A stretch of DNA of 55,075 nt from Bradyrhizobium hipponense (GTDB lineage Bacteria > Pseudomonadota > Alphaproteobacteria > Rhizobiales > Xanthobacteraceae): assembly GCF_008123965.1 (NCBI RefSeq), contig NZ_VSTH01000081.1:1-55075 (forward strand), given 5' to 3'. Shown here piece after piece: positions 35,120-43,688 of the stretch (its first letter is position 1; every line of letters begins with the position of its first letter). The translations under genes and the position numbers were made by a program. The notes beneath the pieces were generated by a model. The model did not search any database. It had not been told where the DNA came from and saw only the letters and a program-made list of their open reading frames with translations.

Positions 35120-35584
35120 ATGGACGCGGTGACCCAAAACAATAACCAGCAAGCCCAGCGCAAGGCTGCCATGGCCGTGCTGGCGCACGCGGAGGCGAGC
35201 GAGATCGCCGCTCGCCTCCGCACTCTCGCGCTACCGGGCCATCAGGATCTGCGCGAGCCGGAAAACGGCCTGGTGATGCTGCGTGGCCGGGTTGGCGGCG
35301 ACGGCGCGCCGTTTAATCTGGGCGAGGCGACGGTGTCGCGCGCTGCGGTGCGGCTTGCGAGCGGCGAGGTCGGCTTCGGCTACACGCTCGGGCGGAATAG
35401 TGAGAAGGCGCGGCTGATCGCGCTGTGCGATGCGCTGGTGCAGTCGCGGGATTTTAGCGCGTCGATCGAGCGGGATGTTATCGCGCCGTTGCGCGAGCGG
35501 CTTATGATTCGGCGCAAGCAGGCGGCGGCTGAGACCGCCGCGACGAAGGTTGATTTCTACACCATGGTGCGCGGTGAGGGTTGA
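35120..35584 (+). CDS. phnG: C-P lyase core subunit PhnG
   Basis: A 154-residue subunit of the PhnGHIJ C-P lyase core complex. With PhnH and PhnL, PhnI attaches the phosphonate to ribose triphosphate. Family features are clear (MAVLAHAEASEIAARL, then FNLGEATVSRAAVRL and GYTLGRNSEKARLIALCDAL). ATG 35120 (AAGG just upstream) is preferred over 35075, which lies inside the Pho/PhnF control region. First gene of phnGHIJKLMN. Confidence 0.93.
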   Translation: MDAVTQNNNQQAQRKAAMAVLAHAEASEIAARLRTLALPGHQDLREPENGLVMLRGRVGGDGAPFNLGEATVSRAAVRLASGEVGFGYTLGRNSEKARLIALCDALVQSRDFSASIERDVIAPLRERLMIRRKQAAAETAATKVDFYTMVRGEG

Positions 35585-35588
35585 GGCC

Positions 35589-36197
35589 ATGACCACGATT
35601 GCGGAACTGCCGCCGGGTTTCGTCGACAAGGTGCTGTCGGCGCAATCGACTTTTCGCTCGGTCATGGACGCGATGGCGCGGCCGGGCTCGGTCCAGCGCA
35701 TCGTGCCGATGGCAGGGACGCCCGCTGCGATGATGCGCGGCACGGCTGCGATCGCGCTCACGCTGTTCGATCACGATACGCCGATTTGGCTCGACGCGCA
35801 GCTGACGGAAAGCTCCGACGTGGTGAAATGGCTGAAGTTCCACACCGGCGCGCCGGTCGTGCAGGACTGCTCGATCGCGAGCTTTGCGCTGATCAGCGAC
35901 GGCGCCACGCTTCCGGCGCTCAAACGCTTCGCGCTCGGCAGCAATGAATATCCGGACCGTTCGACCACATTGATCGTCCAGGTCGATAGCCTGGCTGCCG
36001 GACGCGGCTTCGAGCTGCGTGGCCCGGGCATCGATGGCGTCGCCACGCTTCAGGCGGCGATCCGGCCGGCCGATCTGTTCGAGCGGCTGCGTGTCAACGA
36101 GGCGCTGTTTCCGCGCGGCATCGACGTGGTGCTGGTGGCCGATGACGCCGTGGTTGCGATTCCGCGCACCGCGCGTGTCGCGAACAAGGGAAGCTAA
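35589..36197 (+). CDS. phnH: C-P lyase subunit PhnH
   Basis: A 202-residue subunit of the C-P lyase core. The N-terminal PGFVDKVLSAQSTFRSVMDA and the segment MARPGSV are typical; the fold is PLP-transferase-like without the cofactor. It starts 4 bases after the phnG stop and ends 4 bases before phnI. Confidence 0.93.
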   Translation: MTTIAELPPGFVDKVLSAQSTFRSVMDAMARPGSVQRIVPMAGTPAAMMRGTAAIALTLFDHDTPIWLDAQLTESSDVVKWLKFHTGAPVVQDCSIASFALISDGATLPALKRFALGSNEYPDRSTTLIVQVDSLAAGRGFELRGPGIDGVATLQAAIRPADLFERLRVNEALFPRGIDVVLVADDAVVAIPRTARVANKGS

Positions 36198-36201
36198 TCA
36201 C

Positions 36202-37305
36202 ATGTATGTCGCAGTCAAAGGCGGCGAACGCGCCATCGAGAACGCCCATCGCCTGCTGGCAAACGCGCGGCGCGGCGACCAAAACGTTGCGGAGGTCACG
36301 CTCGACCAGATCTCGGAGCAGCTCGGCCTCGCCGTAGACCGCGTCATGAGCGAGGGTTCGCTCTACGACCGCGAGCTTGCAGCGCTCGCGATCAAGCAGG
36401 CGCGCGGCGATCTGATCGAAGCGATCTTCCTGGTCCGCGCCTTCCGCGCCACGCTGCCGCGCTTCGGCGCGAGCGAGCCGGTCGACACCGGCGCGATGCG
36501 GGTGCAGCGGCGGGTATCGTCGACCTTCAAGGACATTCCCGGCGGCCAGATCCTCGGACCGACCTTCGACTACACGCATCGCCTGCTCGATCCGGCACTC
36601 GCTGAGGGGTTCATGCCCGAAGTGCCGGCGACGGCCGAAGCCGCAACGGCGCCGACGCCGCGCGTGACGGATATTCTGGGCCGCGCCGGGCTGATCGAAT
36701 CCTCGCCGCGGTCCGAGGACGGCGCCAGCGTCGGCGACCTCACCCGCGAGCCGCTGAATTTTCCGGCGGCCCGCGACCTGCGCCTGCAAAATCTCGCGCG
36801 GGGCGACGAAGGCTTTCTGCTGGCGATGGGCTATTCCACCCAACGCGGCTACGGCCGCAACCATCCCTTCGCCGGCGAGATACGCTTCGGCGAGGTCGAG
36901 GTCGAATTCTTCGCCGAGGACGCCGGCTTTGCCGTGCCGCTCGGCTCCATCGAGCTCACCGAATGCCAGATGGTCAACCAGTTCAAGGGATCGGCGACGG
37001 AAGCGCCGTGCTTCACTCGCGGCTATGGCCTCGCCTTCGGCCAAAGCGAGCGCAAGACCATGTCGATGGCACTGGTGGACCGTGCGCTGCGCGCCCGCGA
37101 ACTCGGCGAGGAGGCCACAGCGCCCGCGCAGGACGAGGAGTTCGTGATGTCGCATTCCGACAACGTCCAAGCAACCGGCTTCGTCGAGCATCTGAAGCTG
37201 CCGCATTACGTCGACTTCCAGTCCGAGCTCGGCCTCCTGCGCAAGCTGCGTCAGGAATTTGCCAAGGCCAATGCGCCTCATACGATGAAGGAGGCCGCGG
37301 AATGA
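36202..37305 (+). CDS. phnI: C-P lyase subunit PhnI (ribose triphosphate-phosphonate synthase)
   Basis: A 367-residue subunit that displaces adenine from ATP to make ribose 1-phosphonate 5-triphosphate. Start at ATG 36202 (MYVAVKGGERAIENAH), the family N-terminus; the open frame upstream is not used. Conserved blocks such as MGYSTQRGYGRNHPF and SIELTECQMVNQF are present, and the C-terminus LPHYVDFQSEL is normal. The stop overlaps the phnJ start (ATGA). Confidence 0.95.
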   Translation: MYVAVKGGERAIENAHRLLANARRGDQNVAEVTLDQISEQLGLAVDRVMSEGSLYDRELAALAIKQARGDLIEAIFLVRAFRATLPRFGASEPVDTGAMRVQRRVSSTFKDIPGGQILGPTFDYTHRLLDPALAEGFMPEVPATAEAATAPTPRVTDILGRAGLIESSPRSEDGASVGDLTREPLNFPAARDLRLQNLARGDEGFLLAMGYSTQRGYGRNHPFAGEIRFGEVEVEFFAEDAGFAVPLGSIELTECQMVNQFKGSATEAPCFTRGYGLAFGQSERKTMSMALVDRALRARELGEEATAPAQDEEFVMSHSDNVQATGFVEHLKLPHYVDFQSELGLLRKLRQEFAKANAPHTMKEAAE

Positions 37306-38198
37306 ACGCGCCCGCCTATAATTTCGCGTATCTCGACGAACAGACCAAGCGGATGATCCGTCGCGCCATCCTGAAGGCGATCGCGATTCCCGGCTATCAG
37401 GTGCCGTTCGCGAGCCGCGAGATGCCGATGCCGTATGGCTGGGGCACCGGTGGCGTGCAGGTGACCGCCGCGATCCTCGGCCCCGACGACGTGCTGAAGG
37501 TGATCGACCAGGGTTCCGACGACACCACCAACGCGATCTCGATCCGCAAATTCTTCGCCAAGACCGCTGGCGTCGCCACGACCACGGCGACGGAAGATGC
37601 AACGGTGATCCAGACCCGCCACCGCATCCCGGAGACGGCACTCAGCGAAAACCAGGTGCTGGTCTACCAGGTGCCGATTCCGGAGCCGCTGCGCTTCCTC
37701 GAGCCGCGCGAGACCGAGACGCGGCGGATGCATGCGCTCGCCGAATACGGCCTGATGCATGTCAAGCTCTACGAGGACATCGCCCGCTTCGGCCACATCG
37801 CGACCGCCTATGCCTATCCGGTCAAGGTCAATGCGCGCTATGTGATGGACCCGTCGCCGACGCCGAAATTCGACAATCCCAAGATGGACAATTGCCCGGC
37901 GCTGCAACTCTTCGGCGCCGGCCGCGAGAAACGCATCTACGCCATTCCGCCCTACACGAAAGTCGTGTCGCTCGACTTTGAGGACCACCCCTTCGAGCCC
38001 TACCGCTTCAACGCGCCTTGCGCGCTCTGCGGCGCCGAGAATTCCTACCTGGATGAAATCGTGACCGACGACAAGGGCGGCCGGATGTTCGTCTGCTCGG
38101 ACACCGACTATTGCGAAGGACGCCAGGCCGCCGGCCATCACGGCAGCCTCAGTGCTGCGCCGTACAAGGAGAAGGCGCAGGGGGGATCAAATGGCTGA
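37302..38198 (+). CDS. phnJ: C-P lyase catalytic subunit PhnJ (radical SAM)
   Basis: The 298-residue enzyme that cleaves the carbon-phosphorus bond to give an alkane (methane from methylphosphonate) and 5-phosphoribosyl 1,2-cyclic phosphate. The unusual iron-sulfur motif CX2CX21CX5C is complete at C240, C243, C265 and C271, and the glycyl-radical glycine is G31 in IPGYQVPFASREMP. All key residues known from E. coli are kept, so the lyase should be active. Overlaps phnI by 4 bases and phnK by 8 bases. Confidence 0.97.
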   Translation: MNAPAYNFAYLDEQTKRMIRRAILKAIAIPGYQVPFASREMPMPYGWGTGGVQVTAAILGPDDVLKVIDQGSDDTTNAISIRKFFAKTAGVATTTATEDATVIQTRHRIPETALSENQVLVYQVPIPEPLRFLEPRETETRRMHALAEYGLMHVKLYEDIARFGHIATAYAYPVKVNARYVMDPSPTPKFDNPKMDNCPALQLFGAGREKRIYAIPPYTKVVSLDFEDHPFEPYRFNAPCALCGAENSYLDEIVTDDKGGRMFVCSDTDYCEGRQAAGHHGSLSAAPYKEKAQGGSNG

Positions 38199-39003
38199 TC
38201 AAGGCATGCTCGAGCAACACGTGCTAGAGAACGACGAGCCGCTGTTGATCGCGGAGTCTCTCAGCAAGTCCTATGGCCGCATCGCCGCGTGCCGCGACGT
38301 GTCGTTCGCGCTCTATCCCGGCGAGGTGCTGGCGATCGTCGGCGAATCCGGTTCGGGCAAGTCGACGCTGCTCCAGCTGCTGTCGGGCCAGCTCGCGGCC
38401 AGCGGCGGACATGTGTCCTACCGGATGCGCGACGGCGTCACCCGCGATCTTGCCACGCTTGGCGAGGCCGAGCGGCGCTTCCTGTTCCGCACCGATTGGG
38501 GTTTTGTGCACCAGGATCCCGCGCACGGCCTGCGCATGGCGGTCTCGGCCGGCGCCAATGTCGGCGAGCGGCTGATGGCGGTCGGCTGGAATCATTACGG
38601 CCGCATCCGCGACACCGCATCCGACTGGCTCACCCGCGTCGAGATCGACTTCGCGCGTATCGACGATGCGCCGCGGACCTATTCCGGCGGCATGCGTCAG
38701 CGCCTCCAGATCGCACGCAACCTCGTCACCGAGCCGCGGCTGGTGTTCATGGACGAGCCGACCGGCGGTCTTGATGTGTCCGTGCAGGCCCGCCTGCTCG
38801 ACCTCTTGCGCAGCCTTGTCGCCGAATTGCATCTGGCCGTCATCATCGTCACCCATGATCTCGCGGTCGCGCGGCTGTTGTCGCATCGCGTGATGGTGAT
38901 GAAGGGCGGCCGGGTCATCGAGACCGGTCTCACCGACCAGGTGCTCGACGATCCCCGCGAGCCCTATACGCAACTCCTCGTTTCCTCGATTCTGCCGCCA
39001 TGA
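38191..39003 (+). CDS. phnK: C-P lyase accessory ATPase PhnK
   Basis: A 270-residue ABC-type ATPase that binds the C-P lyase core. Walker A GESGSGKST, signature YSGGMRQRL and Walker B LVFMDEP are present, with the dipeptide-transporter-like C-terminal region. ATG 38191 has GGGGGA upstream and overlaps phnJ. It is not part of a transporter. Confidence 0.94.
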   Translation: MADQGMLEQHVLENDEPLLIAESLSKSYGRIAACRDVSFALYPGEVLAIVGESGSGKSTLLQLLSGQLAASGGHVSYRMRDGVTRDLATLGEAERRFLFRTDWGFVHQDPAHGLRMAVSAGANVGERLMAVGWNHYGRIRDTASDWLTRVEIDFARIDDAPRTYSGGMRQRLQIARNLVTEPRLVFMDEPTGGLDVSVQARLLDLLRSLVAELHLAVIIVTHDLAVARLLSHRVMVMKGGRVIETGLTDQVLDDPREPYTQLLVSSILPP

Positions 39004-39025
39004 GCCTTCCAACACGAGCCCTCCG

Positions 39026-39724
39026 ATGACTGCCATGATCGACGTCGCCGACGCCCAGAAGACCTTTACGATGCACCTGCAGGGCGGCATCGAATTGCCG
39101 GTGGTGCGCGGCGTGACCTTCCACGTCGACCCCGGCGAGTGCGTCGTGCTCTCGGGTCCGTCCGGCGCCGGCAAATCATCGATCCTGAAGATGATCTTCG
39201 GCAACTATCGCTGCGACTCCGGCCGCATCGGCATCCGTCATCGCGGCACGCTGATCGATCTCGCCACCGCAGAGCCGCGGCAGGTGCTCAACGTCCGTCG
39301 TTCGACCATCGGCTATGTCAGCCAGTTCCTGCGCGCGGTGCCGCGGGTTCCGACCATCGACGTCGTCGCCGAGCCGTTGATCGCCGGCGGCATGAGCCGG
39401 ACCGACGCGCAGGCGCGCGCGGGCAGCCTGCTGCATCGCCTCAACATTCCCGAGCGGCTGTGGCAGCTTCCACCCGCGACCTTTTCCGGCGGCGAGCAGC
39501 AGCGCGTCAACATCGCACGCGGTTTCATCTCGGACCTGCCGATCCTGATTCTCGATGAGCCGACGGCCTCGCTTGACGCAGCCAACCGCGCCGTCGTGGT
39601 CGAGCTGATCGCCGAGAAGAAGCGCCAGGGCGTTGCCATGGTCGCGATCGTCCATGACGATGAGATACGGCATCTGATTGCCGATCGCATCGTCGACGTT
39701 ACCAGCTTTGCCGCCGCGGCCTGA
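39026..39724 (+). CDS. phnL: C-P lyase accessory ATPase PhnL
   Basis: A 232-residue ABC-type ATPase with Walker A GPSGAGKSS, signature FSGGEQQRVN and Walker B LILDEP. PhnL works with PhnI, PhnG and PhnH in joining phosphonate to ribose triphosphate. It lies 22 bases after phnK and 6 bases before phnM. Confidence 0.94.
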   Translation: MTAMIDVADAQKTFTMHLQGGIELPVVRGVTFHVDPGECVVLSGPSGAGKSSILKMIFGNYRCDSGRIGIRHRGTLIDLATAEPRQVLNVRRSTIGYVSQFLRAVPRVPTIDVVAEPLIAGGMSRTDAQARAGSLLHRLNIPERLWQLPPATFSGGEQQRVNIARGFISDLPILILDEPTASLDAANRAVVVELIAEKKRQGVAMVAIVHDDEIRHLIADRIVDVTSFAAAA

Positions 39725-39730
39725 AGGAAA

Positions 39731-40897
39731 ATGAAGGACATGAAAGCCAAGCCGAAGGAAACAGTCATCGCCAACGCCAGGATCGTTCTGGCCGACCGGG
39801 TGATCGAGCAGGGCTGGCTCGCTCTTGCAGACGGTCGCATTGCCGAGATCGGCGAGGGCAGGGCGCCCGCGGGCGCTGACGACGCCGGCGGCGATCTGAT
39901 CATGCCGGGCCTGATCGAGCTGCACACCGATCATCTCGAAGCCCACTACGTGCCGCGGCCAAAAGTATTCTGGAATCCGGTCGCCGCCGTCGTGTCGTAT
40001 GACGGCCAGCTCGCGACCTCAGGCATCACCACCGTATTCGATTCGCTCCGGGTCTGGCGCGAGGACGGCGCGGAGGAAGTCGACGGCCGCGCCGGCACCC
40101 TGGCCGCCGCGATCGCGACCGCGCGCGACGCCGATCTCCTGCGCGCCGATCACTTTTTGCACCTGCGCTGCGAGATCCCGATGCCGAGCGTGGTCGAGGA
40201 GGCCAGGGAGCTGGTCGGCCGTCCCGACGTGCGGCTGATGTCGCTGATGGACCACACGCCCGGCCAGCGCCAGTTCCGCGATGAAGGAAAGCTCCGCGAT
40301 TACTATCGCGGCAAGAACGGCGGCAAGACCGATGCAGAGCTCGACGAGCTATTCGCACGGCGCTTCGAATATCAGAAAGCCTATGCCGCGACCAACATGC
40401 GCCAGATCGTGGCGCTGGCGCAGGTGTACAAGATTCCGCTCGCCAGCCATGACGACACCACCGATGAAAACGTCGCGGACGCCGTGCGCGATGGCGTAGC
40501 GGTAGCGGAGTTTCCAACTACGATCGAGGCTGCGCGCGGCCTGCATCAGGCCGGCATCGACATCCTGATGGGTGCGCCGAATGTCGTGCGCGGCGGCTCG
40601 CATTCCGGCAACATCGCCGCGGTTGATCTCGCCCGCGAAGGCCTGCTCGATATCCTGTCGTCGGACTACATCCCGTCGAGCCTTTTGATGGGCGCGCTGC
40701 ATCTGCCCGAGCACGTGCCCGCGATCGATCTGGCGGCGGCGATTCGCACGGTGACGAAAGCGCCTGCCGACGCGGTGGGCCTCTCCGACCGCGGCGAGAT
40801 CGCGGTCGGCAAGCGCGCCGACGTGATCCGTGTGCACATCGCGGGCAGCGTTCCCGTCGTCCGCAGCGTCTGGCGCGAAGGAGGCCGCGTCGCATGA
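39731..40897 (+). CDS. phnM: Ribose 1-methylphosphonate 5-triphosphate diphosphatase PhnM
   Basis: A 388-residue amidohydrolase that removes pyrophosphate to give the 5-phosphate substrate of PhnJ. The metal motif ELHTDHLEAH, SLMDHTPGQRQF, ASHDDTTDE and GAPNVVRGGSHSGN closely follow E. coli PhnM. The start is preceded by AAGGAAA. Its last 4 bases overlap phnN. Clearly the canonical phnM, in contrast to the paralogue at 28545. Confidence 0.95.
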   Translation: MKDMKAKPKETVIANARIVLADRVIEQGWLALADGRIAEIGEGRAPAGADDAGGDLIMPGLIELHTDHLEAHYVPRPKVFWNPVAAVVSYDGQLATSGITTVFDSLRVWREDGAEEVDGRAGTLAAAIATARDADLLRADHFLHLRCEIPMPSVVEEARELVGRPDVRLMSLMDHTPGQRQFRDEGKLRDYYRGKNGGKTDAELDELFARRFEYQKAYAATNMRQIVALAQVYKIPLASHDDTTDENVADAVRDGVAVAEFPTTIEAARGLHQAGIDILMGAPNVVRGGSHSGNIAAVDLAREGLLDILSSDYIPSSLLMGALHLPEHVPAIDLAAAIRTVTKAPADAVGLSDRGEIAVGKRADVIRVHIAGSVPVVRSVWREGGRVA

Positions 40898-41490
40898 GCG
40901 CGACCGTGGTCATGGTGCCGGAACAGGCGGGGACAATCGGACCCGGGCGGCTCGTGCTCGTGGTCGGTCCCAGCGGCGCCGGCAAGGACACCTTGCTGCG
41001 GCTCGCGCAGGCAGCCTGCATCGATGATCACGACATCGTCTTCCCGCGCCGCGTCGTCACGCGCGAGTCCTCTGCGGCCGAGGACAATATTGCGGTCAGC
41101 GCCGACGAATTCCGGCGCGCGCTCGATCACGGCGGCTTCGCCGTGCATTGGCCGGCACATGGGCATTCCTATGCGTTGCCGCTCGACATCAACGACGACG
41201 TCCGTGCGGGCCGGACGGTAGTCGCCAATGTCTCGCGTACCGTGATCGCCACGCTGCGCGGAACTTATGCCAACGTCGTCGTGGTTGCGATCACCGCGCC
41301 GCCGGACGTGCTGGCGCAGCGGCTTGCGGCGCGGGCGCGGCACAGCGACGGCGATATCGCGGAGCGCCTCGCACGCAGCGTCGATGACGCATCAGCGCAT
41401 GCCGATGTCACGATCCTCAATGCCGGCAGCGCGGAGTACCACAGCCGCCAGCTCGCGCGCGTGATCAGGAACGAAGGCTGGCACGAGTAG
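40894..41490 (+). CDS. phnN: Ribose 1,5-bisphosphate phosphokinase PhnN
   Basis: A 198-residue guanylate-kinase-like enzyme that makes PRPP from ribose 1,5-bisphosphate, returning the ribose carried through C-P lyase to nucleotide synthesis. The P-loop GPSGAGKDT and the segment FPRRVVTRESSAAEDN are present. Overlaps phnM by 4 bases. Last canonical gene of the operon. Confidence 0.94.
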   Translation: MSATVVMVPEQAGTIGPGRLVLVVGPSGAGKDTLLRLAQAACIDDHDIVFPRRVVTRESSAAEDNIAVSADEFRRALDHGGFAVHWPAHGHSYALPLDINDDVRAGRTVVANVSRTVIATLRGTYANVVVVAITAPPDVLAQRLAARARHSDGDIAERLARSVDDASAHADVTILNAGSAEYHSRQLARVIRNEGWHE

Positions 41491-41512
41491 TCAGTGTAAC
41501 CAGGAGAACGGA

Positions 41513-42124
41513 ATGTCGGTGATTGAGACGGTCGAACAGTTAGAGGCCATCTACGGCGCTACCAATGACGCCTCGACCGTGAAAGTCGCCGATCACGTCA
41601 CTCCGCTCTATCGCATCTTCATCGAGAAGGCGCCGTTTGCGGCCCTCGCCACCATCGGCCCGGAGGGCATCGACTGCTCCCCCCGCGGCGACCTGCCCGG
41701 CTTCGTTCGTATGCACGACCCGAAGACGCTGATGCTGCCGGATCGGCGCGGCAACAACCGGGTCGACTCCTTGCGCAACATCGTGCGCGATCCGCGTGTA
41801 TCCCTGATGTTCCTGATCCCCGGCTCCGGCAACGCGGTCCGTGCCAACGGCCGCGCGCATCTTTCGGTCGATCCCGATCTGTTGGCTTCCTTCAAGGTCG
41901 AGGGCAAGGCACCGCGCAGCGTCATGGTAATGACCGTGGATGAAATCTACTTCCAGTGCGCCCGCGCCATCGTCCGCTCCGACCTCTGGAATCCCGACAA
42001 GCGCGTCGACCCGAAGACGCTGCCGACGCCGGGGCAGATCCTTGCGGAGATGAGTGAGAACAAGGTCGGCGGCGCGGAGTATGACCGGATCTGGCCGACG
42101 CGCGCTGCAGCGACGATGTGGTGA
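41513..42124 (+). CDS. PPOX-type flavoprotein (pyridoxamine oxidase family)
   Basis: A 203-residue protein with a split-barrel FMN-binding fold, similar to the MSMEG_1061-type FMN-dependent PPOX flavoproteins (APFAALATIGPEGIDCSPRGD, RRGNNRVDSLRNI). It has AGGAGA upstream and begins 22 bases after phnN, so it is probably read through from the phosphonate operon. Its reaction is unknown; a link to phosphonate use is only suggested by position. Confidence 0.8.
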   Translation: MSVIETVEQLEAIYGATNDASTVKVADHVTPLYRIFIEKAPFAALATIGPEGIDCSPRGDLPGFVRMHDPKTLMLPDRRGNNRVDSLRNIVRDPRVSLMFLIPGSGNAVRANGRAHLSVDPDLLASFKVEGKAPRSVMVMTVDEIYFQCARAIVRSDLWNPDKRVDPKTLPTPGQILAEMSENKVGGAEYDRIWPTRAAATMW

Positions 42125-42130
42125 GACCTC

Positions 42131-42203
42131 TTCCCCTCTCCCCTTGTGGGAGAGGGTGGCTCGCCGCGTAGCGGCGAGACGGGTGAGGGGTGTCTCTCCA
42201 CGA
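42131..42203 (+). repeat. GC-rich palindromic repeat, family 1 copy C
   Basis: Core CCCTCTCCCCTTGTGGGAGA followed by GGGTGG and GTGAGGGGTGTCTCTCC. Directly downstream of the PPOX gene. Confidence 0.75.
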
Positions 42204-42245
42204 GCACAATCGCTCGCAGTTGAGTTCGCGGAGAGACACCCCTCA
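42184..42245. terminator. Long hairpin between convergent genes
   Basis: Perfect inverted repeat with 16-base arms (TGAGGGGTGTCTCTCC at 42184-42199 and its complement at 42230-42245) around a 30-base loop. It joins repeat copies C and D and lies between the ends of the PPOX gene and the SDR gene, so it could stop transcription in both directions. Confidence 0.5.
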
Positions 42246-42338
42246 TCCGGCGCCATAGCCGAAGCTTCGCTTCGGCGTTCTTAAGAACGGCGGCCAAAAG
42301 GCCGCCTATGCCACCTTCTCCCACAAGGGGAGAAGGGA
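42228..42338 (-). repeat. GC-rich palindromic repeat, family 1 copy D (inverted)
   Basis: Reverse-oriented copy: GGAGAGACACCCCTCAT, an inserted segment with two smaller hairpins (GAAGCTTCGCTTCGG and GGCGGCCAAAAGGCCGCC), then ACCTTCTCCCACAAGGGGA. Paired with copy C. Confidence 0.7.
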
Positions 42339-42361
42339 AGCGCAGTCACTATCGTCTCCCC

Positions 42362-43093
42362 TCAGTTAAACGCCATCCCGCCGCTCAGCGCGATGGTCTG
42401 TCCGGTCATGTAGGCGTTGTCGACCAGCAGCATCACGGCTTTCGCTACCTCCTCCGCCGTGCCGAAGCGGCCGAGCGGGATGCGGCTGACGAGTTGCGGC
42501 TGGCCGCTCATCATGTCGGTCTCGATCAGCGACGGCGCCACCGCGTTGACGGTGATTCCCTCCTTTACCAGTCGCGCCGCATAGCCGCGCGTCAGGCCTT
42601 CCATGCCGGCCTTGGACGCATTGTAGTGCGGCCCGATCGAGCCGGCGCCGCGCGCTGCACCCGAGGAGATGTTGACGATGCGGCCCCATTTCCTCGATCG
42701 CATGTCGGGCAGCACCGCCTGCGTGCACAGGAAGGCGGATTTCAGATTGACGAGGATGGTGCGGTCGAAATCGTCTTCGGTGAGGTCGTCGATGCCGCGC
42801 GTGATGGCGATGCCGGCATTGTTGACGAGAATGTCGATCGGTCCGAGCCCGGTCGTGACGCGCTCGACCATTCCGGCGACGGCCTCGCGCTGCGAGACGT
42901 CGGCGGCGACGACGATGGCGCGGCCGCCCTGGTTGACGATCTCGCCTGCCAACTGCTCGGCCCGACCGATCTGCTCGCGGCAATTGACCGCCACGGCCGC
43001 GCCTGATACGGCGAGCGCACGACAGACGGCAGCGCCAATTCCGCGCGAGCCGCCGGTGACGAGCGCCGTGCGCCCCTTCAGATGGTCCGCCAT
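42362..43093 (-). CDS. Short-chain dehydrogenase/reductase
   Basis: A 243-residue SDR oxidoreductase. The NADP-binding TGGSRGIG, the structural NNAG, catalytic Ser in NISSGAA and YxxxK as YNASK are present. It resembles 3-oxoacyl-ACP reductase-like SDRs but the substrate is unknown. ATG 43093 with GGGAGG about 7 bases upstream is preferred to TTG 43108. Monocistronic, ending next to the inverted repeat. Confidence 0.88.
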   Translation of the reverse strand: MADHLKGRTALVTGGSRGIGAAVCRALAVSGAAVAVNCREQIGRAEQLAGEIVNQGGRAIVVAADVSQREAVAGMVERVTTGLGPIDILVNNAGIAITRGIDDLTEDDFDRTILVNLKSAFLCTQAVLPDMRSRKWGRIVNISSGAARGAGSIGPHYNASKAGMEGLTRGYAARLVKEGITVNAVAPSLIETDMMSGQPQLVSRIPLGRFGTAEEVAKAVMLLVDNAYMTGQTIALSGGMAFN

Positions 43094-43138
43094 GTCTGGG
43101 CCTCCCAAATTGTCTGCTTTGCGGTGTCTGGAAGCGTA

Positions 43139-43288
43139 TCATGCGGCGGGCGCACCCGCGTTGAACTCATCGCGAGACGAATCCGTCTGTCGGTGCTTGC
43201 GGCGGGAGAAGCACCCCAGTGCGCCGATGCCAAATATGGATAGCCATTTTATTGACCGAACACGCCTTTGGCTCGATATTCGAAGCAT
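43139..43288 (-). CDS. Possible small membrane protein (49 residues)
   Basis: Starts at ATG 43288 with a strong GAGGAG ribosome site 8 bases upstream. The product has a short hydrophobic stretch (WLSIFGIGALGCF) followed by a basic patch RRKHR and an acidic-polar tail ending AGAPAA, a pattern of small single-pass membrane proteins. No known family. The rest of the interval from 43094 to 43484 shows nothing else. Confidence 0.4.
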   Translation of the reverse strand: MLRISSQRRVRSIKWLSIFGIGALGCFSRRKHRQTDSSRDEFNAGAPAA

Positions 43289-43484
43289 CGAAACTGCTCC
43301 TCGAGCTTCATGCCGCGACATGAGAACCGATCATCAGCGTAATCCCGGCGACATGCATGCGTGCATGACGCGGCGCTGTTTCTCGGCGGCCACCGGCGCC
43401 TGTTGTTGTTGCTGACCGGCAACTCACACCAACTCGTCCCACGAAAAGCCAGACAGGAACGCCGCATCCGGCGAATGAGCAGTC

Positions 43485-43688
43485 ATGTCCCAATCCCAAT
43501 CGAACGCCTACATCATCGAAATCCACGACCGCGCCGCCGGCATCATCACAAGAGACGAGCGCGGCTTCCGCTTCTTCTCTTCCGAGCGCCTGTTCGACAG
43601 CCTCGAAGGCCGCCAGTTCCGTTCGGCGCGCGAAGCCGAGCGCGCCGCCCGTGCCGTGTTCTCGGAGCGGAACCGTCGCGCGAACTGA
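43485..43688 (+). CDS. Small hypothetical protein (67 residues)
   Basis: A short soluble protein with alternating beta-like and helical segments (AYIIEIHDRAAGIITRDERG, then FFSSERLFDSLEG and SAREAERAARAVF). The regular composition and normal codon use suggest a real gene. I recognise no function. It ends exactly where the convergent DUF6496 gene ends, with no bases between the stop codons. Confidence 0.65.
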   Translation: MSQSQSNAYIIEIHDRAAGIITRDERGFRFFSSERLFDSLEGRQFRSAREAERAARAVFSERNRRAN

